DNA from: Thermomicrobiales bacterium
GTDB taxonomy: Bacteria > Chloroflexota > Chloroflexia > Thermomicrobiales > CFX8
Length of the DNA: 64,000 nt
Direction: 5' to 3'
NCBI GenBank assembly: GCA_037045155.1
Contig: JBAOIG010000003.1
Span: 930,001 to 994,000 of the forward strand
A program made the translations under genes and the position numbers. How positions within the stretch are numbered: the stretch's first letter is position 1; every line of letters begins with the position of its first letter. The notes under the pieces were generated by a model, which did not search any database, was not told the origin of the DNA, and saw only the letters and a list, made by a program, of their open reading frames with translations. Positions 9,004 to 18,271 of this stretch are shown piece after piece.

Positions 9004-10392
9004 CTACCCGAGCTCGGCAGCGTATTCGTTCTCTGCCTGGGTCAGCGCCTCGTCGGTGATCGCGACCATGCGGTCGATCTCGTCGATCGTGACGACGAAT
9101 GGCGGCGCGAGGTGGATCGTGTCCCAGACGCGGGTCAGCAGGCCCTTCTCGTTCACGAGCTCGGAGACGCGCTTGGTGAACTGCGCCTCCCGGCCGAACT
9201 TCTCCTTTGTCTCCTTGTTCTTGACGATCTCAACGCCGCACATCAGGCCGAGGCCACGAACGTCGCCAACGGACGGATGCGACGACAGCTCCTGGAGCTG
9301 CTTCTTGAGGTACTCGCCCTTCTCGGCAGACTGCTGCACGAGATTCTCCTGCTTGAAGATCTCGATATTCTTCAGCGCGGCCGAGCAAGCAACGGCCTGA
9401 CCGCCGAAGGTCAGCAGGTGACCGAGAGCGACATCGCCCTTTTCCTTGAACCCCTCGAATACGGAGTCGCGGACGGCAACAGCGGCGATCGGCGCGTAGC
9501 CAGAGGACAGCCCCTTGGCCATCGTCACCATGTCGGGGACGATGTCGTAGTGCTCGATCGCGAAGTAGGTGCCGCTCCGGCCCCAGCCGTTGATGACTTC
9601 GTCTGCGATGAGCAGGACGCCGTGGGTGTCGCAGATCTCGCGCATCCGCTTCCAGTACGCCTTCGACGGAACCTGGACGCCGTTTGCCGTCGAGATCGGC
9701 TCAGCGATCACTGCGGCGACCGTGTCAGGTCCCTGGAACAGAATCTCGGCCTCGACGGCGTTGGCGCATGCCACCTCGTCTGCCTCGCCGGTCAGGCCGG
9801 GGAACTGCGATCGATAGTTATTTGGCGATGGGACGTGATAAACGCCGTGCATGAACGGGCCGAAGTACGCCTCGTTGCGCGCAGAGGTGAGGCTCATCGC
9901 GCCATAGGTCATGCCGTGGTACGAGCCGCGACGAGCGATGACCTTATAGCGCTTCGGAAACCCGCGCATGACCTGCACCTGCTTGGCGATCTTCAGCGCG
10001 CTCTCGACGGCCTCGGAACCACCGGAGCAGAAGAAGAGCCGGTTGAGATCGCCAGGAAGAATCTCCGCGATCGTCTCAGCCAGAGCAACCGTCGGGACGG
10101 TCGTGTAGTTGGCCGCAGAAACGTAGGCCAGCTTGGCAGCCTGCTCGGCCATTGCCTGGCCGATCTCGGTCCGACCGTGGCCAGCGTTGACAACCCACAG
10201 GCCGGCGATGCCGTCGATATACTCTCTGCCCTCGACGTCGTAGAGCAGCGCGCCCTTGCCGTGGTCGAAGACCTTCATCCCCTTCTGGGCGGCGAGCTCC
10301 TGCCAGTTTGCTGAGTGAATCCAGACGTGCTCCAGCGCGCTCTGTGCGTACTGCTCGGCCGTCTTCGTCGCGCTTGTCTGATCCTGTGCCAT
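9004..10392 (-). CDS. Class III (omega) aminotransferase, PLP-dependent
   Basis: This is a 462-residue class III aminotransferase. The PLP lysine is in TMAKGLSSGYAPI. LIADEVINGWGR carries the cofactor Asp, and SGGSEAVESALKIAK is the phosphate-binding glycine/serine loop. It is closest to the omega-amino-acid:pyruvate and taurine/beta-alanine type transaminases, but the substrate cannot be fixed. The ATG at 10392 is chosen because GAGGGAGG lies just upstream; the frame stays open to 10488 but that extension (Ala/Thr rich) looks non-coding. The gene diverges from the 2-hydroxyacid dehydrogenase at 10688, which could reduce or oxidise a keto acid linked to this transaminase. Confidence 0.9.
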   Translation of the reverse strand: MAQDQTSATKTAEQYAQSALEHVWIHSANWQELAAQKGMKVFDHGKGALLYDVEGREYIDGIAGLWVVNAGHGRTEIGQAMAEQAAKLAYVSAANYTTVPTVALAETIAEILPGDLNRLFFCSGGSEAVESALKIAKQVQVMRGFPKRYKVIARRGSYHGMTYGAMSLTSARNEAYFGPFMHGVYHVPSPNNYRSQFPGLTGEADEVACANAVEAEILFQGPDTVAAVIAEPISTANGVQVPSKAYWKRMREICDTHGVLLIADEVINGWGRSGTYFAIEHYDIVPDMVTMAKGLSSGYAPIAAVAVRDSVFEGFKEKGDVALGHLLTFGGQAVACSAALKNIEIFKQENLVQQSAEKGEYLKKQLQELSSHPSVGDVRGLGLMCGVEIVKNKETKEKFGREAQFTKRVSELVNEKGLLTRVWDTIHLAPPFVVTIDEIDRMVAITDEALTQAENEYAAELG

Positions 10393-10687
10393 AGTCTGCC
10401 TCCCTCGTATTCCGAACGCAGCGCCTGTCGCGACTTCCGCCCTCGTTGTCGTAGCCGCCGGTGCTCCGCCGTCCGCGTCCATGCTCATACGAGTATAGCA
10501 CCCACACTGCCGTGCGCGGCCACAATTCGTCGTCTTTCGGTACGCCCACGTCTGGCATATTGCCGATTCGGCAGTATCACGGCCTGATGGAGCGCGAGAT
10601 ATCGAACGGACAGGACGCCGTTCGACACAGTGCTACAATGCGCCAAATCGGACAACGATAGCGGCAACAGGACGGGGAGGCGATGGC

Positions 10688-11737
10688 GTGGCGCATAAGG
10701 TACTGATCCTTTCTCGCAAGTTTCGCGAAGGCAATCGCGAGTATCTCGACGAGTTCCTCGCCCGACGTGGATGCGAGATGATCGACCGCGAGATGCGATA
10801 TCCCATCGACCAGGCACAGCTTTGCGACCTGGCGAGCGAAGCCGAAGGCATCATTACCGGTCTCGAATGGATCTCGCCGCGAGTGATGGAAGCCGCGCCC
10901 AACCTCAGGGTGGTGAGCGCCGGAGGTGTCGGGTACGACCATATCGATGTCGAGGAAGCAACACGACGCAACATCGCTGTTGGCATCTGCGCTGGCTGCA
11001 ACAATCACTCGGTCTCAGAGCTTGCCTTCGCGATGATGATCAATCTCGCCCGCAACGTGCTGGTGGTCGACCGCTCGATCCGCGATGGTGAGTGGTTCCC
11101 CTACGACCGCATCCCGCTGGAAGCGAACTCCGAACTGTGGGGCAAGACGCTTGGCATCGTCGGCCTCGGCCGAGTTGGAAAATCAACCGCGCTGCTGGGC
11201 AAGGCATTCGGCATGCGGGTGCTGGCGGCAGACATCGCCTGGGATCTGACGTTCGCCAACGAGCACGGCATCTCGTACATGCCGTTTGAGGATGTCCTGC
11301 GTCAGTCCGACTTCGTGTCGTTGCACTGCCCGCTTGACGAGTATACGCGCGACCTCATCGACGAGCGTGCGATCGATCTGATGAAGCAATCAGCGTTTCT
11401 TATCAACACTGCGCGTGGGCCGATCGTCAAGGAGGTCGCGCTGGTCGAGGCGCTGCAGTCCGGGCGTATCGCGGGCGCCGGCCTCGATGTGTTCCAGTTC
11501 GAGCCACACCCTGACAACCCATACACCGAGTTCTCGAACGTCGTGTTGACGCCTCACATCGGTGGCACGACGAAGGAAGCATTTGACCGTGCGCTGTATC
11601 TCGCGCTGGTGAACGTCACCAATGTTCTGAACGGCAATCCGCCACACTGCCAGGTGAATCCCGAGGTAACGGCATACCGGGCGCTCGGGGGCAACCGCGA
11701 ACGCCGCGTCATACCGCCGCCGTCATCGGTCGTCTGA
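10688..11737 (+). CDS. D-isomer-specific 2-hydroxyacid dehydrogenase (phosphoglycerate dehydrogenase-like)
   Basis: This 349-residue NAD(P)-dependent dehydrogenase has the nucleotide-binding loop GIVGLGRVGKS near residue 155. The catalytic Arg is in NTARGPIVKE, the general-acid His in LTPHIGGTT, and the catalytic Glu lies between them. The C-terminal ACT domain of many SerA proteins is absent, so this is a short-form enzyme acting on glyoxylate, hydroxypyruvate, phosphoglycerate or a related substrate. The GTG start at 10688 follows GGGGAGG. A -10-like TACAAT is seen at 10634-10639. A terminator follows at 11760. Confidence 0.9.
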   Translation: MAHKVLILSRKFREGNREYLDEFLARRGCEMIDREMRYPIDQAQLCDLASEAEGIITGLEWISPRVMEAAPNLRVVSAGGVGYDHIDVEEATRRNIAVGICAGCNNHSVSELAFAMMINLARNVLVVDRSIRDGEWFPYDRIPLEANSELWGKTLGIVGLGRVGKSTALLGKAFGMRVLAADIAWDLTFANEHGISYMPFEDVLRQSDFVSLHCPLDEYTRDLIDERAIDLMKQSAFLINTARGPIVKEVALVEALQSGRIAGAGLDVFQFEPHPDNPYTEFSNVVLTPHIGGTTKEAFDRALYLALVNVTNVLNGNPPHCQVNPEVTAYRALGGNRERRVIPPPSSVV

Positions 11738-11759
11738 TCGCACACCTGGTTTGAGCGAG

Positions 11760-11787
11760 AAGGCCGCAGCCTACAGGGCGGCCTTTT
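11760..11787 (+). terminator. Intrinsic terminator after the 2-hydroxyacid dehydrogenase
   Basis: The 8-bp stem AAGGCCGC (11760-11767) with GCGGCCTT (11778-11785) runs into TTTT. It overlaps the last codons of the convergent ferredoxin-NADP reductase gene. Confidence 0.7.
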
Positions 11788-12797
11788 CGCGCTTCTCCAT
11801 AATGTTTGTCGAGTGGCCAGGATCGAGACGCGCCGAAGGGTTGATGACCGTCACGCAGTGGTTGACCGCGGTAATGGCTTCAGCCGCGCCGGTCGCAATG
11901 AGCTTGAACTTCGCGGGGTACGTAACGACGTCGCCGCAGCCGTAAATCCCCTCGATGTTAGTCGCCATTGTGATCGGGTCGACGCGGATGGTGTTGCGCT
12001 CGACCTCCAACCCCCATGTCTTGAGTGGCCCGAGGTCGGCCAGGAATCCGATCGCGACAATCAGATCGTCGGCATCGACCGTCTGCTCGCTCCCCTCCTT
12101 CAGATGGTGGAACGTGACAGACTCGAGCCGGTCGTTGCCGTGGACGGCCTTGACCGCGTAGTCGGGGTAGTGGAGGTGAACACCCTCTTCGGCCATCTGC
12201 GCGATCGCGCGCTCGTGCGCGCGGAACTTGGATCGGTGAACGAGCCGGACCGACCGAGCCAACGGCGCAAGCGTGTTCGCCCAATCGACAGCCGAGTCCC
12301 CGCCACCGACGATCAGCACGTGCCGATCGCGGAAGTCATCGACGTGCTTGGCGAAGTAATGAACGCCGCCCCCACCTTCGAATCGCTCGATGCCCGGAAC
12401 CTCGAGCCGTTTCGGCTCGAACGCGCCGATGCCGGCCGAGATGATGATCGTCCGGCTGTAATGCGTGCCAGTCGTCGTCCCAAGGATGAAACAGCCGGAT
12501 GCTTCGTCACGAGTGAGCGATGTGACGGCAGTCTTCAGGACAAACTCACAGCCCATGCCAGCGGCCTGTTCGACAAGCTGCCTCGACGTAGTCCTTGGCG
12601 AGCACCTTCGGGAAGCCGGCGATATCGTAGATGTACTTCTCGGGGTAGATCGCCGTCAGCGCGCCGCCGAGCTCTTCAAGCGCTTCGATGACTTTCGTTC
12701 GCTGGCCGCGCATACCGCCATAGAAGCCAGCAAACAAGCCGACCGGCCCACCGCCGATTACGGTGATGTCGTAGATTTGATCCACTGGAATCGACAC
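11771..12797 (-). pseudogene. YumC-type ferredoxin--NADP(+) reductase, interrupted by a one-base frameshift
   Basis: Two overlapping frames together make one complete type 2 ferredoxin-NADP reductase (thioredoxin-reductase fold, ~340 residues). The first frame (12797-12546) carries the FAD-binding GGGPVGLFAGFYGG and YPEKYIYDIAGFPKVLAKDYVE. The second (12556-11771) continues with MGCEFVLK, the NADP-binding GGGDSAVDWA, and IYGCGDVVTYPAK. They join if one C of the CC at 12581-12582 is removed: the minus strand then reads DYVEQLVEQAAGMGCEF, as in intact homologues. As given, translation ends after 83 residues. The rest shows no decay, so a sequencing or assembly indel is as likely as a true mutation. 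The enzyme passes electrons from NADPH to ferredoxin or flavodoxin. Confidence 0.85.
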
Positions 12798-12929
12798 GCT
12801 ACTCTGTTCCTCATCTGGTCGCCGCGGGAAAATGGCAAATCTCCGCCGGCACGATCGTGCCCGAGCCGGGCCGGTGCCCTGAAGTATACCGACGGAGCAA
12901 TTCCGCTCATTTGACGCTGGACCGACGAG

Positions 12930-14093
12930 CTACGTCGCGGTCTTCGGCGCCAGGTTACTTTCGTTGGCGAATCGAATCGCGTTCGGCAGATCGAGACGAT
13001 AGAGCGCCAGGCGCGCAGCGGTAAGCGCCGCGTAACTCTCAACCGACACCTTGTCGGGCGCATCATAGAGCGCGCCGAACCCGGCGGCGACATTCTGGGC
13101 GACATTCCACCAGCTCGCGCCATCGACCCCGTTGACGATATTGCCGGCCAACGGTTCGAGGTAGGCGTGCCACTGCTCCTCGAGCTGCTGCCAGTCGACG
13201 CCGAGCACCTGCTCGGGCACCCGTGTGCGATATAGCTCGGTGTAGGCTTCGAGTCCGTATTTCTCGATCAAGAACTGGGAGAACGACCCTGCTGCGTCGT
13301 ACTCCAGCCTCCTTCGGACTCGCCCCTCGTAGGTTGCCTCATCCCGCAGGAACGCGAGCGTCGGCAGGATGCCGGCCTGATATGCCCAGGCAGCCGCCTG
13401 AATCGCCGGGACATAGCCGGCCGCCTGTACGTCGGCGTCCATCTGATAGGTCGCAAACCCCTCGGCGAAGAAGAGACTGTTCGGCAATCCGATGTGGTTC
13501 CCGGCGATGACGTGGGCAACCTCGTGTGTGATCAACCCCTGCATCTCATCCGCCGCAACGCTGCCATCCTGAAGGATGAAGATCTGATGGAGGTCTGACG
13601 CCGCAAACCCCTGGCAACCCCGGCAGTTCTCGTCGAACATCTCATCCGCCAGAAAGACGGTGAGTGGGGAGTCATCGTGAATGTTCAGAAATGCGCTGAC
13701 GTTACCGATTCCCCGCTGCGCCATCTCGGCGACCGATGACGCAATCGCCGGGTCGAACGCGCCCGGACGCCAGGCGACGGTCACTGCCCCGAACGTCTGC
13801 GTTTCGGAGTAATACTGCTCGACGAGACCGAGCGGTGAGATCGGCGAAACCAGTTGCGGCTTGTTGACGGCGGGAAGCTGCGGCAAGGAAACCGGCACGA
13901 CGGCGCCGGCCGGGGTCGTACCCTGGACCGCGCCCGTCGAAGGACTCGTGGTTTCTCGCGCGACGGCGCTCTTCGTCGCGATTTCAGCGACCGGATTCGC
14001 AGGCGGCCTCTGCTCGCGCGGAAGAATGGCGAAGACGCCGATCATAATCACGACGACTCCAACGATCGAAACCAGTGTTACCAGACCTCGCAC
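12930..14093 (-). CDS. Membrane-anchored zincin-like metallopeptidase (peptidase MA-like)
   Basis: This 387-residue protein has an N-terminal hydrophobic anchor (residues ~3-24), a Pro/Ala/Thr-rich linker to ~90, then a gluzincin catalytic domain. HEVAH (190-194) supplies the zinc histidines and Glu211 in FFAEGFATYQ is the likely third ligand, the arrangement of M1/M61-related peptidase MA-like proteins. It faces the outside of the cell. The gene starts at a GTG (14093) and diverges from the aminotransferase at 14232. The FNR gene lies downstream on the same strand, with no obvious link. The substrate is unknown. Confidence 0.8.
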   Translation of the reverse strand: MRGLVTLVSIVGVVVIMIGVFAILPREQRPPANPVAEIATKSAVARETTSPSTGAVQGTTPAGAVVPVSLPQLPAVNKPQLVSPISPLGLVEQYYSETQTFGAVTVAWRPGAFDPAIASSVAEMAQRGIGNVSAFLNIHDDSPLTVFLADEMFDENCRGCQGFAASDLHQIFILQDGSVAADEMQGLITHEVAHVIAGNHIGLPNSLFFAEGFATYQMDADVQAAGYVPAIQAAAWAYQAGILPTLAFLRDEATYEGRVRRRLEYDAAGSFSQFLIEKYGLEAYTELYRTRVPEQVLGVDWQQLEEQWHAYLEPLAGNIVNGVDGASWWNVAQNVAAGFGALYDAPDKVSVESYAALTAARLALYRLDLPNAIRFANESNLAPKTAT

Positions 14094-14162
14094 GACTTCC
14101 GGCGCCTCGTCTCATACAGCATGCCCGAACCGGGGTCCCGACCGTCCGCGACCACGGGAGGG

Positions 14163-14168
14163 TACAAT
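14163..14168 (+). promoter_or_regulatory. -10 box of the class I aminotransferase gene
   Basis: TACAAT at 14163-14168 lies 64 bases before the ATG at 14232. The same hexamer recurs at several gene starts in this window. No convincing -35 is visible. Confidence 0.4.
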
Positions 14169-14231
14169 CTCACAGAGGAGTGCGGCAACCCGGGAAACGT
14201 CCAGGGCCGCCCATCGAGGAGGTTTGAGGAC

Positions 14232-15443
14232 ATGGTCGAGACTGCCAGTGGCATCGTCGGTTCGCTACTTTCAGAGCGGGCGAAACGCTACGGCCCAGCA
14301 CGGCTCGGAAATCCCCGCGCCGCGGCATCGAAGATTTCCTTCGTTGCCGGTTTCCCCGATCCCGCCACGCTGCCAAAGGCGGACGTGATCGAGGCGACGC
14401 GCGTCGCTCTGGAGCGCGAGGGCGAGTGGGCGCTGCAATACGGCGCGGCCCGCGGGTACGACGGGCTGATCGACGAGCTTGTCAAGAAGCTCGCTCGCGA
14501 TCAGCGGATTCAGGCAACGGCAGACAACATCCTCATCACCAACGGCTCGTCACAGGCACTGGCTCTCATCGTCGACATGCTGGTCGATCCGGGTGATGTC
14601 GTGCTCAGTGAGCAGCCGACCTGGTCGGGGGCAGTTCACAATTTCACGGTTGCCGGCGCCGACGTGCGGCCGATTCCGATCACCGCGGAAGGAACCGACA
14701 TCGCTGCCCTTGAGCGCGAGCTGGAGACGCTTCGCGCCGAGGGTAAGCAGGCCAAGCTGTTGTACATGATCCCGAACTTCCAGAACCCGACTGGCGTGAC
14801 GACGACACTGGAACGCCGCAAGCGGATCATCGAGCTCGCTCGGGAACACGGTGTGCCGATCGTTGAGGATGACGCCTACTTCGATCTGCGCTATGCGGGG
14901 GAGCGACTGCCGACGCTCTATGAGATGGCTGGCGACGGCTCCGTCATGTACCTCGGCACGTTCTCCAAGATCATGGCGGCAGGCGTCCGGCTGGGCTGGG
15001 TAGTCGCCAATACTGACGTGATCCAACGGTTGACGGGGATGAAGCTCGAAGGTGGCACCAGCCCATTTGCCGGCTACGTCGCCGCCGAATTCTGCGCAAA
15101 CGGGACGCTCCAGGAGCATATCAGCGAGCTCACCGCTCTGTATCGCCGTCGGCGCGACGTCATGCTGGCGGCGCTCGAGCGCGCGATGCCGGCAGGGACA
15201 ACGTGGACGACGCCTGAAGGTGGGTTCTTCATCTGGATGACCCTCCCCACTGGCGTGACCGCTGGGGAACTGCAGGCGGCAGCCTCCGCGCGAAACGTCG
15301 AGTTCCTGCCCGGGCCGGCCTGCCACTTTGGTGGCGCTGGCAGTGGCACCCTGCGCCTCGCCTATTCATTCTCCGATGACGAGAAGATCGAGCAAGGTAT
15401 TGCGATTCTCGGCGGGCTCATCGAAGAAGCAGCCAGCCGCTAG
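14232..15443 (+). CDS. PLP-dependent class I aminotransferase (2-aminoadipate/MocR-like fold)
   Basis: This is a 403-residue fold-type I aminotransferase. The cofactor residues are visible: Asp and Tyr in VEDDAYFDLRY, the Schiff-base Lys in GTFSKIMAAGVRLGW, and the carboxylate Arg near the C-terminus in GTLRLAYSF. This group includes LysN (2-aminoadipate) and aromatic or branched-chain transaminases. There is no GntR domain, so it is the free-standing enzyme. The ATG at 14232 follows GAGGAGGTTTGAGGA. The open frame extends further upstream, but that part lies over the divergent promoter region and is not taken as coding. Confidence 0.9.
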   Translation: MVETASGIVGSLLSERAKRYGPARLGNPRAAASKISFVAGFPDPATLPKADVIEATRVALEREGEWALQYGAARGYDGLIDELVKKLARDQRIQATADNILITNGSSQALALIVDMLVDPGDVVLSEQPTWSGAVHNFTVAGADVRPIPITAEGTDIAALERELETLRAEGKQAKLLYMIPNFQNPTGVTTTLERRKRIIELAREHGVPIVEDDAYFDLRYAGERLPTLYEMAGDGSVMYLGTFSKIMAAGVRLGWVVANTDVIQRLTGMKLEGGTSPFAGYVAAEFCANGTLQEHISELTALYRRRRDVMLAALERAMPAGTTWTTPEGGFFIWMTLPTGVTAGELQAAASARNVEFLPGPACHFGGAGSGTLRLAYSFSDDEKIEQGIAILGGLIEEAASR

Positions 15444-15523
15444 CGCCTGACCCGCGCCGTCCTGCCCCGGACCAGCCAGACGCTGATCCGGGGCAGCGCA
15501 TCTGCGGGGTTGTCTCACCTCGG

Positions 15524-16393
15524 TCAATTCGCGTCGGGGACGGGCTGGCAAATCGGGCAGCGATATGTGCCCCGCGCATCGACGCGTTCCTTCACGATCG
15601 GTGTCCCGCACCTCAGGCAGGGGATGCCCTCACGCCCGTGGACGAACGGGAAGTCGCCGCGCTCCGGGATAGCCTTGCCGTTGAGAATATTCGCACCGCC
15701 AATCGGGATGGCGATCGCCATGATTTCACCGACAGCGTCAAACAGCTGGTCGATTTCGGTGGGAGCAAGTGTTCGAGCGAGCCGCTCGGGGTGGAGCCGA
15801 GCGCGATACAGCACTTCATCGACGTAGATATTTCCAAGCCCGGAGACAAACGTCTGATCGAGCAGGAGCGGCTTCAGCCGAGATTGAGGTCGCCGCGCGA
15901 TAGCGCCATGAAACCATTGCCGCTCGAAGGCGCTTGAGGCAACGTCCGGCCCGAGTCGCAAGTTGTTGAAATAGCCATCCAGGTCGTCGACCGGCATCAG
16001 CCGAACGCGAGCGAAGTGGCGGATGTCCGTAACATACAAACGTGACCCACTGGCGAAGTAAATGATCAGATGTGTCGACTTGTGGGGCAGCTCCGCGCCA
16101 TAGGCAGGCACGGGATGGCCGGCATCAAAGCCCGGGATCGTCGGGCCACGACCGACCAGCTGTCCGCTAAGCTTGAGGTGAATCACCAGCGCCAGATCAC
16201 CCGCCAGGAGGGTGAGGTACTTTCCGTGTCGCCGAATCGCTGAGAAAGACAGCCCCACAAGCTGCTCGAGGCCAAGGCCATCACTCGCAACGAGCAGCTT
16301 TGGCAGACGAAGATCCACCTCAACTATTTCATCGTGAAGAAGCTGCTCGGCGATGCCGCGACGCGCAGCCTCAACCTCCGGTAGCTCAGGCAT
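15524..16393 (-). CDS. mutM: Formamidopyrimidine-DNA glycosylase (Fpg/MutM)
   Basis: This 289-residue bifunctional DNA glycosylase/AP lyase removes oxidised purines such as 8-oxoguanine. The mature N-terminus PELPEVE gives catalytic Pro2 and Glu3. The conserved Lys is in RRHGKYLTL, and the helix-two-turn-helix includes GLGNIYVDEVLYRA. The C-terminal zinc finger has paired CLRC and CPIC motifs. The start is set at 16393 because the protein must begin at MPEL; a longer frame exists upstream but would block the catalytic proline. It starts one base after the stop of the AI-2E family gene and is probably cotranscribed with it. Confidence 0.97.
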   Translation of the reverse strand: MPELPEVEAARRGIAEQLLHDEIVEVDLRLPKLLVASDGLGLEQLVGLSFSAIRRHGKYLTLLAGDLALVIHLKLSGQLVGRGPTIPGFDAGHPVPAYGAELPHKSTHLIIYFASGSRLYVTDIRHFARVRLMPVDDLDGYFNNLRLGPDVASSAFERQWFHGAIARRPQSRLKPLLLDQTFVSGLGNIYVDEVLYRARLHPERLARTLAPTEIDQLFDAVGEIMAIAIPIGGANILNGKAIPERGDFPFVHGREGIPCLRCGTPIVKERVDARGTYRCPICQPVPDAN

Positions 16394-16394
16394 G

Positions 16395-17636
16395 TTACTC
16401 CCTGGGTTCGTCGGGCGAATTCGGGCGATTATCTTGCTGCGCCGACGTCTTCGGCGCAGGTTCGGAAGGATCGGCCGGCACATGCGGGCCACGATGGTCG
16501 CTGTCACCGAGGAACTGAGTCAGCACCGAGCGCCACGCCGATGCGTGCAGATGTTGACCGACGGGCGCGACCGCAAACTCACGACGCTCGCGTCGCACGC
16601 GAAGAGCATCGTAGATGATCACCTGAATGGCCGCCGCGAACGGTATCGCCAGCAACGCGCCAAGCGGCCCCATGAACTGGCCACCGGCAAGCACCGCGAG
16701 AAATACCGTGAGGGGCGACAGACCAATGACGCCACGCATCACGCGTGGCACGAGGATGCTGTTCTCGGTGAACTGAAGAAGCACGATAAAGCCAGCGACG
16801 ATAGCCGCCTTCTGCCAGGAATCAAGCAGCGCCACCGCGAACGCCGGGATTCCGCCGATCCACGGTCCGATTACGGGCACGATCTCTGTGACACCTGCGA
16901 AGAGCGCCAGCAACAGCCAAAAACGCAAACCCAGGAGCCCATAGCCAAAGCCGGACGCAACGCCGATGATGACACAAAGCAGCAGCTGCCCGCGCAGCCA
17001 ATCTCCGACCTTCGCCTCGACATCGATCCAGACCGAGTTCACTCGATCTCGCGTTGCTGGCTGCAGATTCTGGAGCAACAGCCGCTTCACGAGATGCTTC
17101 TCCATCAGATAGTAGAAGCCGATGACAAACGTGGCGACAAGCCCAAAGATCACTGCGCCGACGCCGGTAATCAGGCCAATGGCAGTGCCGCCCGTCGGTG
17201 GTGGCGGGTTGTCGAGCCGGAACTTCAACTGCATCAGAAGCCGATAGCCCGTGCGGGCTAGCAGGCGACTATCGCTTGTGCGCCACTGATCCGCGAGCTC
17301 CTGGATGAGACTCGGCGCCTGCGCCGAGAAGGTCCGTGCCTCGGCGGAAATCAAGGGGACGAAAATGAAGCCGAGCAGCACAAGGCCCAACAGAAGCACG
17401 ACATAGACAGTCAGGATGCCAACGGCGCGCGGCATTCCGCGAGATTCCAGCCGGAGAACCGGGCGTTCGATGACCGTCGCAAACAGAATCGAAAACAGCA
17501 TCAGGAGCACGATCGTCTGGGTCTGGACGACGAGGTAGAAGATCAGAAGCACGATCAAGAGGGACGCCGGCGTCAAAGACGGGCGCGATCCTGAATCGCC
17601 TGTTGGCCCTCCGTTAAGGCCTGCGCCGGTCACCAC
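16395..17636 (-). CDS. AI-2E family transporter (PerM/YdiK-like membrane protein)
   Basis: This 413-residue integral membrane protein has about eight hydrophobic segments in the order typical of the AI-2E exporter family. The conserved GVTEIVPVIGPWIGGIPA and LAIPFAAAIQVIIYD near the C-terminal half are clear markers. Family members include quorum-signal exporters and Na+/H+ antiporters, so the substrate is open. A ~70-residue charged, Pro-rich tail follows the last helix. GTG starts are possible at 17636 or 17633. It lies between the small zinc-ribbon gene upstream (63 bases) and fpg downstream. Confidence 0.88.
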   Translation of the reverse strand: MVTGAGLNGGPTGDSGSRPSLTPASLLIVLLIFYLVVQTQTIVLLMLFSILFATVIERPVLRLESRGMPRAVGILTVYVVLLLGLVLLGFIFVPLISAEARTFSAQAPSLIQELADQWRTSDSRLLARTGYRLLMQLKFRLDNPPPPTGGTAIGLITGVGAVIFGLVATFVIGFYYLMEKHLVKRLLLQNLQPATRDRVNSVWIDVEAKVGDWLRGQLLLCVIIGVASGFGYGLLGLRFWLLLALFAGVTEIVPVIGPWIGGIPAFAVALLDSWQKAAIVAGFIVLLQFTENSILVPRVMRGVIGLSPLTVFLAVLAGGQFMGPLGALLAIPFAAAIQVIIYDALRVRRERREFAVAPVGQHLHASAWRSVLTQFLGDSDHRGPHVPADPSEPAPKTSAQQDNRPNSPDEPRE

Positions 17637-17699
17637 CGCCTCGTCATTCGCTGGTCGATTCCCTCGTTGTGGGGGACGGAGACATGCGCTCCGCCGAGG

Positions 17700-18062
17700 T
17701 CAGAAGCTGACCGCGCCCTCTGGAAGCATCGACCAATCGACTTCCCAGTATCGGTCATCGTACGGATCGACGCGCTGGGGTGTGACCTGCGAGTTCCAGA
17801 TCGTCGGAAATGCATACGCGGCGACGCCGTTGATCGTAAAGGTTCGGACAGTGCCGCCCGGCTGTGACACCGGGAAGATCTCGCGTGGGGGCCGGGAGAT
17901 GACCTCGCACTGGAACCAGCCATGCTCCGGACAATGGCCGGCATGTAGCTCCCACGGCAACCCGGAAGTGACCGCGCCGAGCGGGATGATCTGGGTATTG
18001 TCCAGTCCACGGCTGCAAACCGGGCAGCGCAGCGGCGTTCTCCGTCTCGACGCCATGCTCAT
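17700..18062 (-). CDS. Small putative zinc-ribbon protein of unknown function
   Basis: This is a small protein of about 120 residues. CPVC near residue 12 and HCPEHGWFQC near residue 45 give a four-cysteine/histidine pattern compatible with a zinc ribbon. The rest has an acidic, aromatic C-terminus (YDDRYWEVDW). The start is placed at the ATG at 18062 behind GAGGAG; the ATG two codons later is equally possible. It heads the minus-strand run to the AI-2E and fpg genes. I do not recognise the family. Confidence 0.65.
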   Translation of the reverse strand: MSMASRRRTPLRCPVCSRGLDNTQIIPLGAVTSGLPWELHAGHCPEHGWFQCEVISRPPREIFPVSQPGGTVRTFTINGVAAYAFPTIWNSQVTPQRVDPYDDRYWEVDWSMLPEGAVSF

Positions 18063-18173
18063 CCTGCTCCTCACGGTACGAAAAGCTTCCGAGACACGAC
18101 GCAGGCGGTATAGAATTTCGAGACGTGCGCCGCGCCGGTATCGTACCATAGGGTTGGGATGTTTCCGGCTCTG

Positions 18174-18202
18174 TTGCTGTGACTTCCGAGCACCCGTACA
18201 AT
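18174..18202 (+). promoter_or_regulatory. Sigma-70-type promoter for the 18272 gene
   Basis: TTGCTG (18174-18179), a 17-base spacer and TACAAT (18197-18202) fit a housekeeping promoter. Transcription would begin near 18209, about 63 bases before the TTG start. Confidence 0.6.
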
Positions 18203-18271
18203 CCACGTCGGGGGGATTAGAGGTAACGGGCTGATGACAGTGCCCGGAGCCACCAGAACTGGAGGGGACAG

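Noticed and set aside
9001..10314. A 437-codon plus-strand frame opposite the class III aminotransferase
   Set aside because: Antisense shadow of a clear enzyme; no domain, and composition is Asp/Leu/Arg rich as expected from a reversed high-GC gene.
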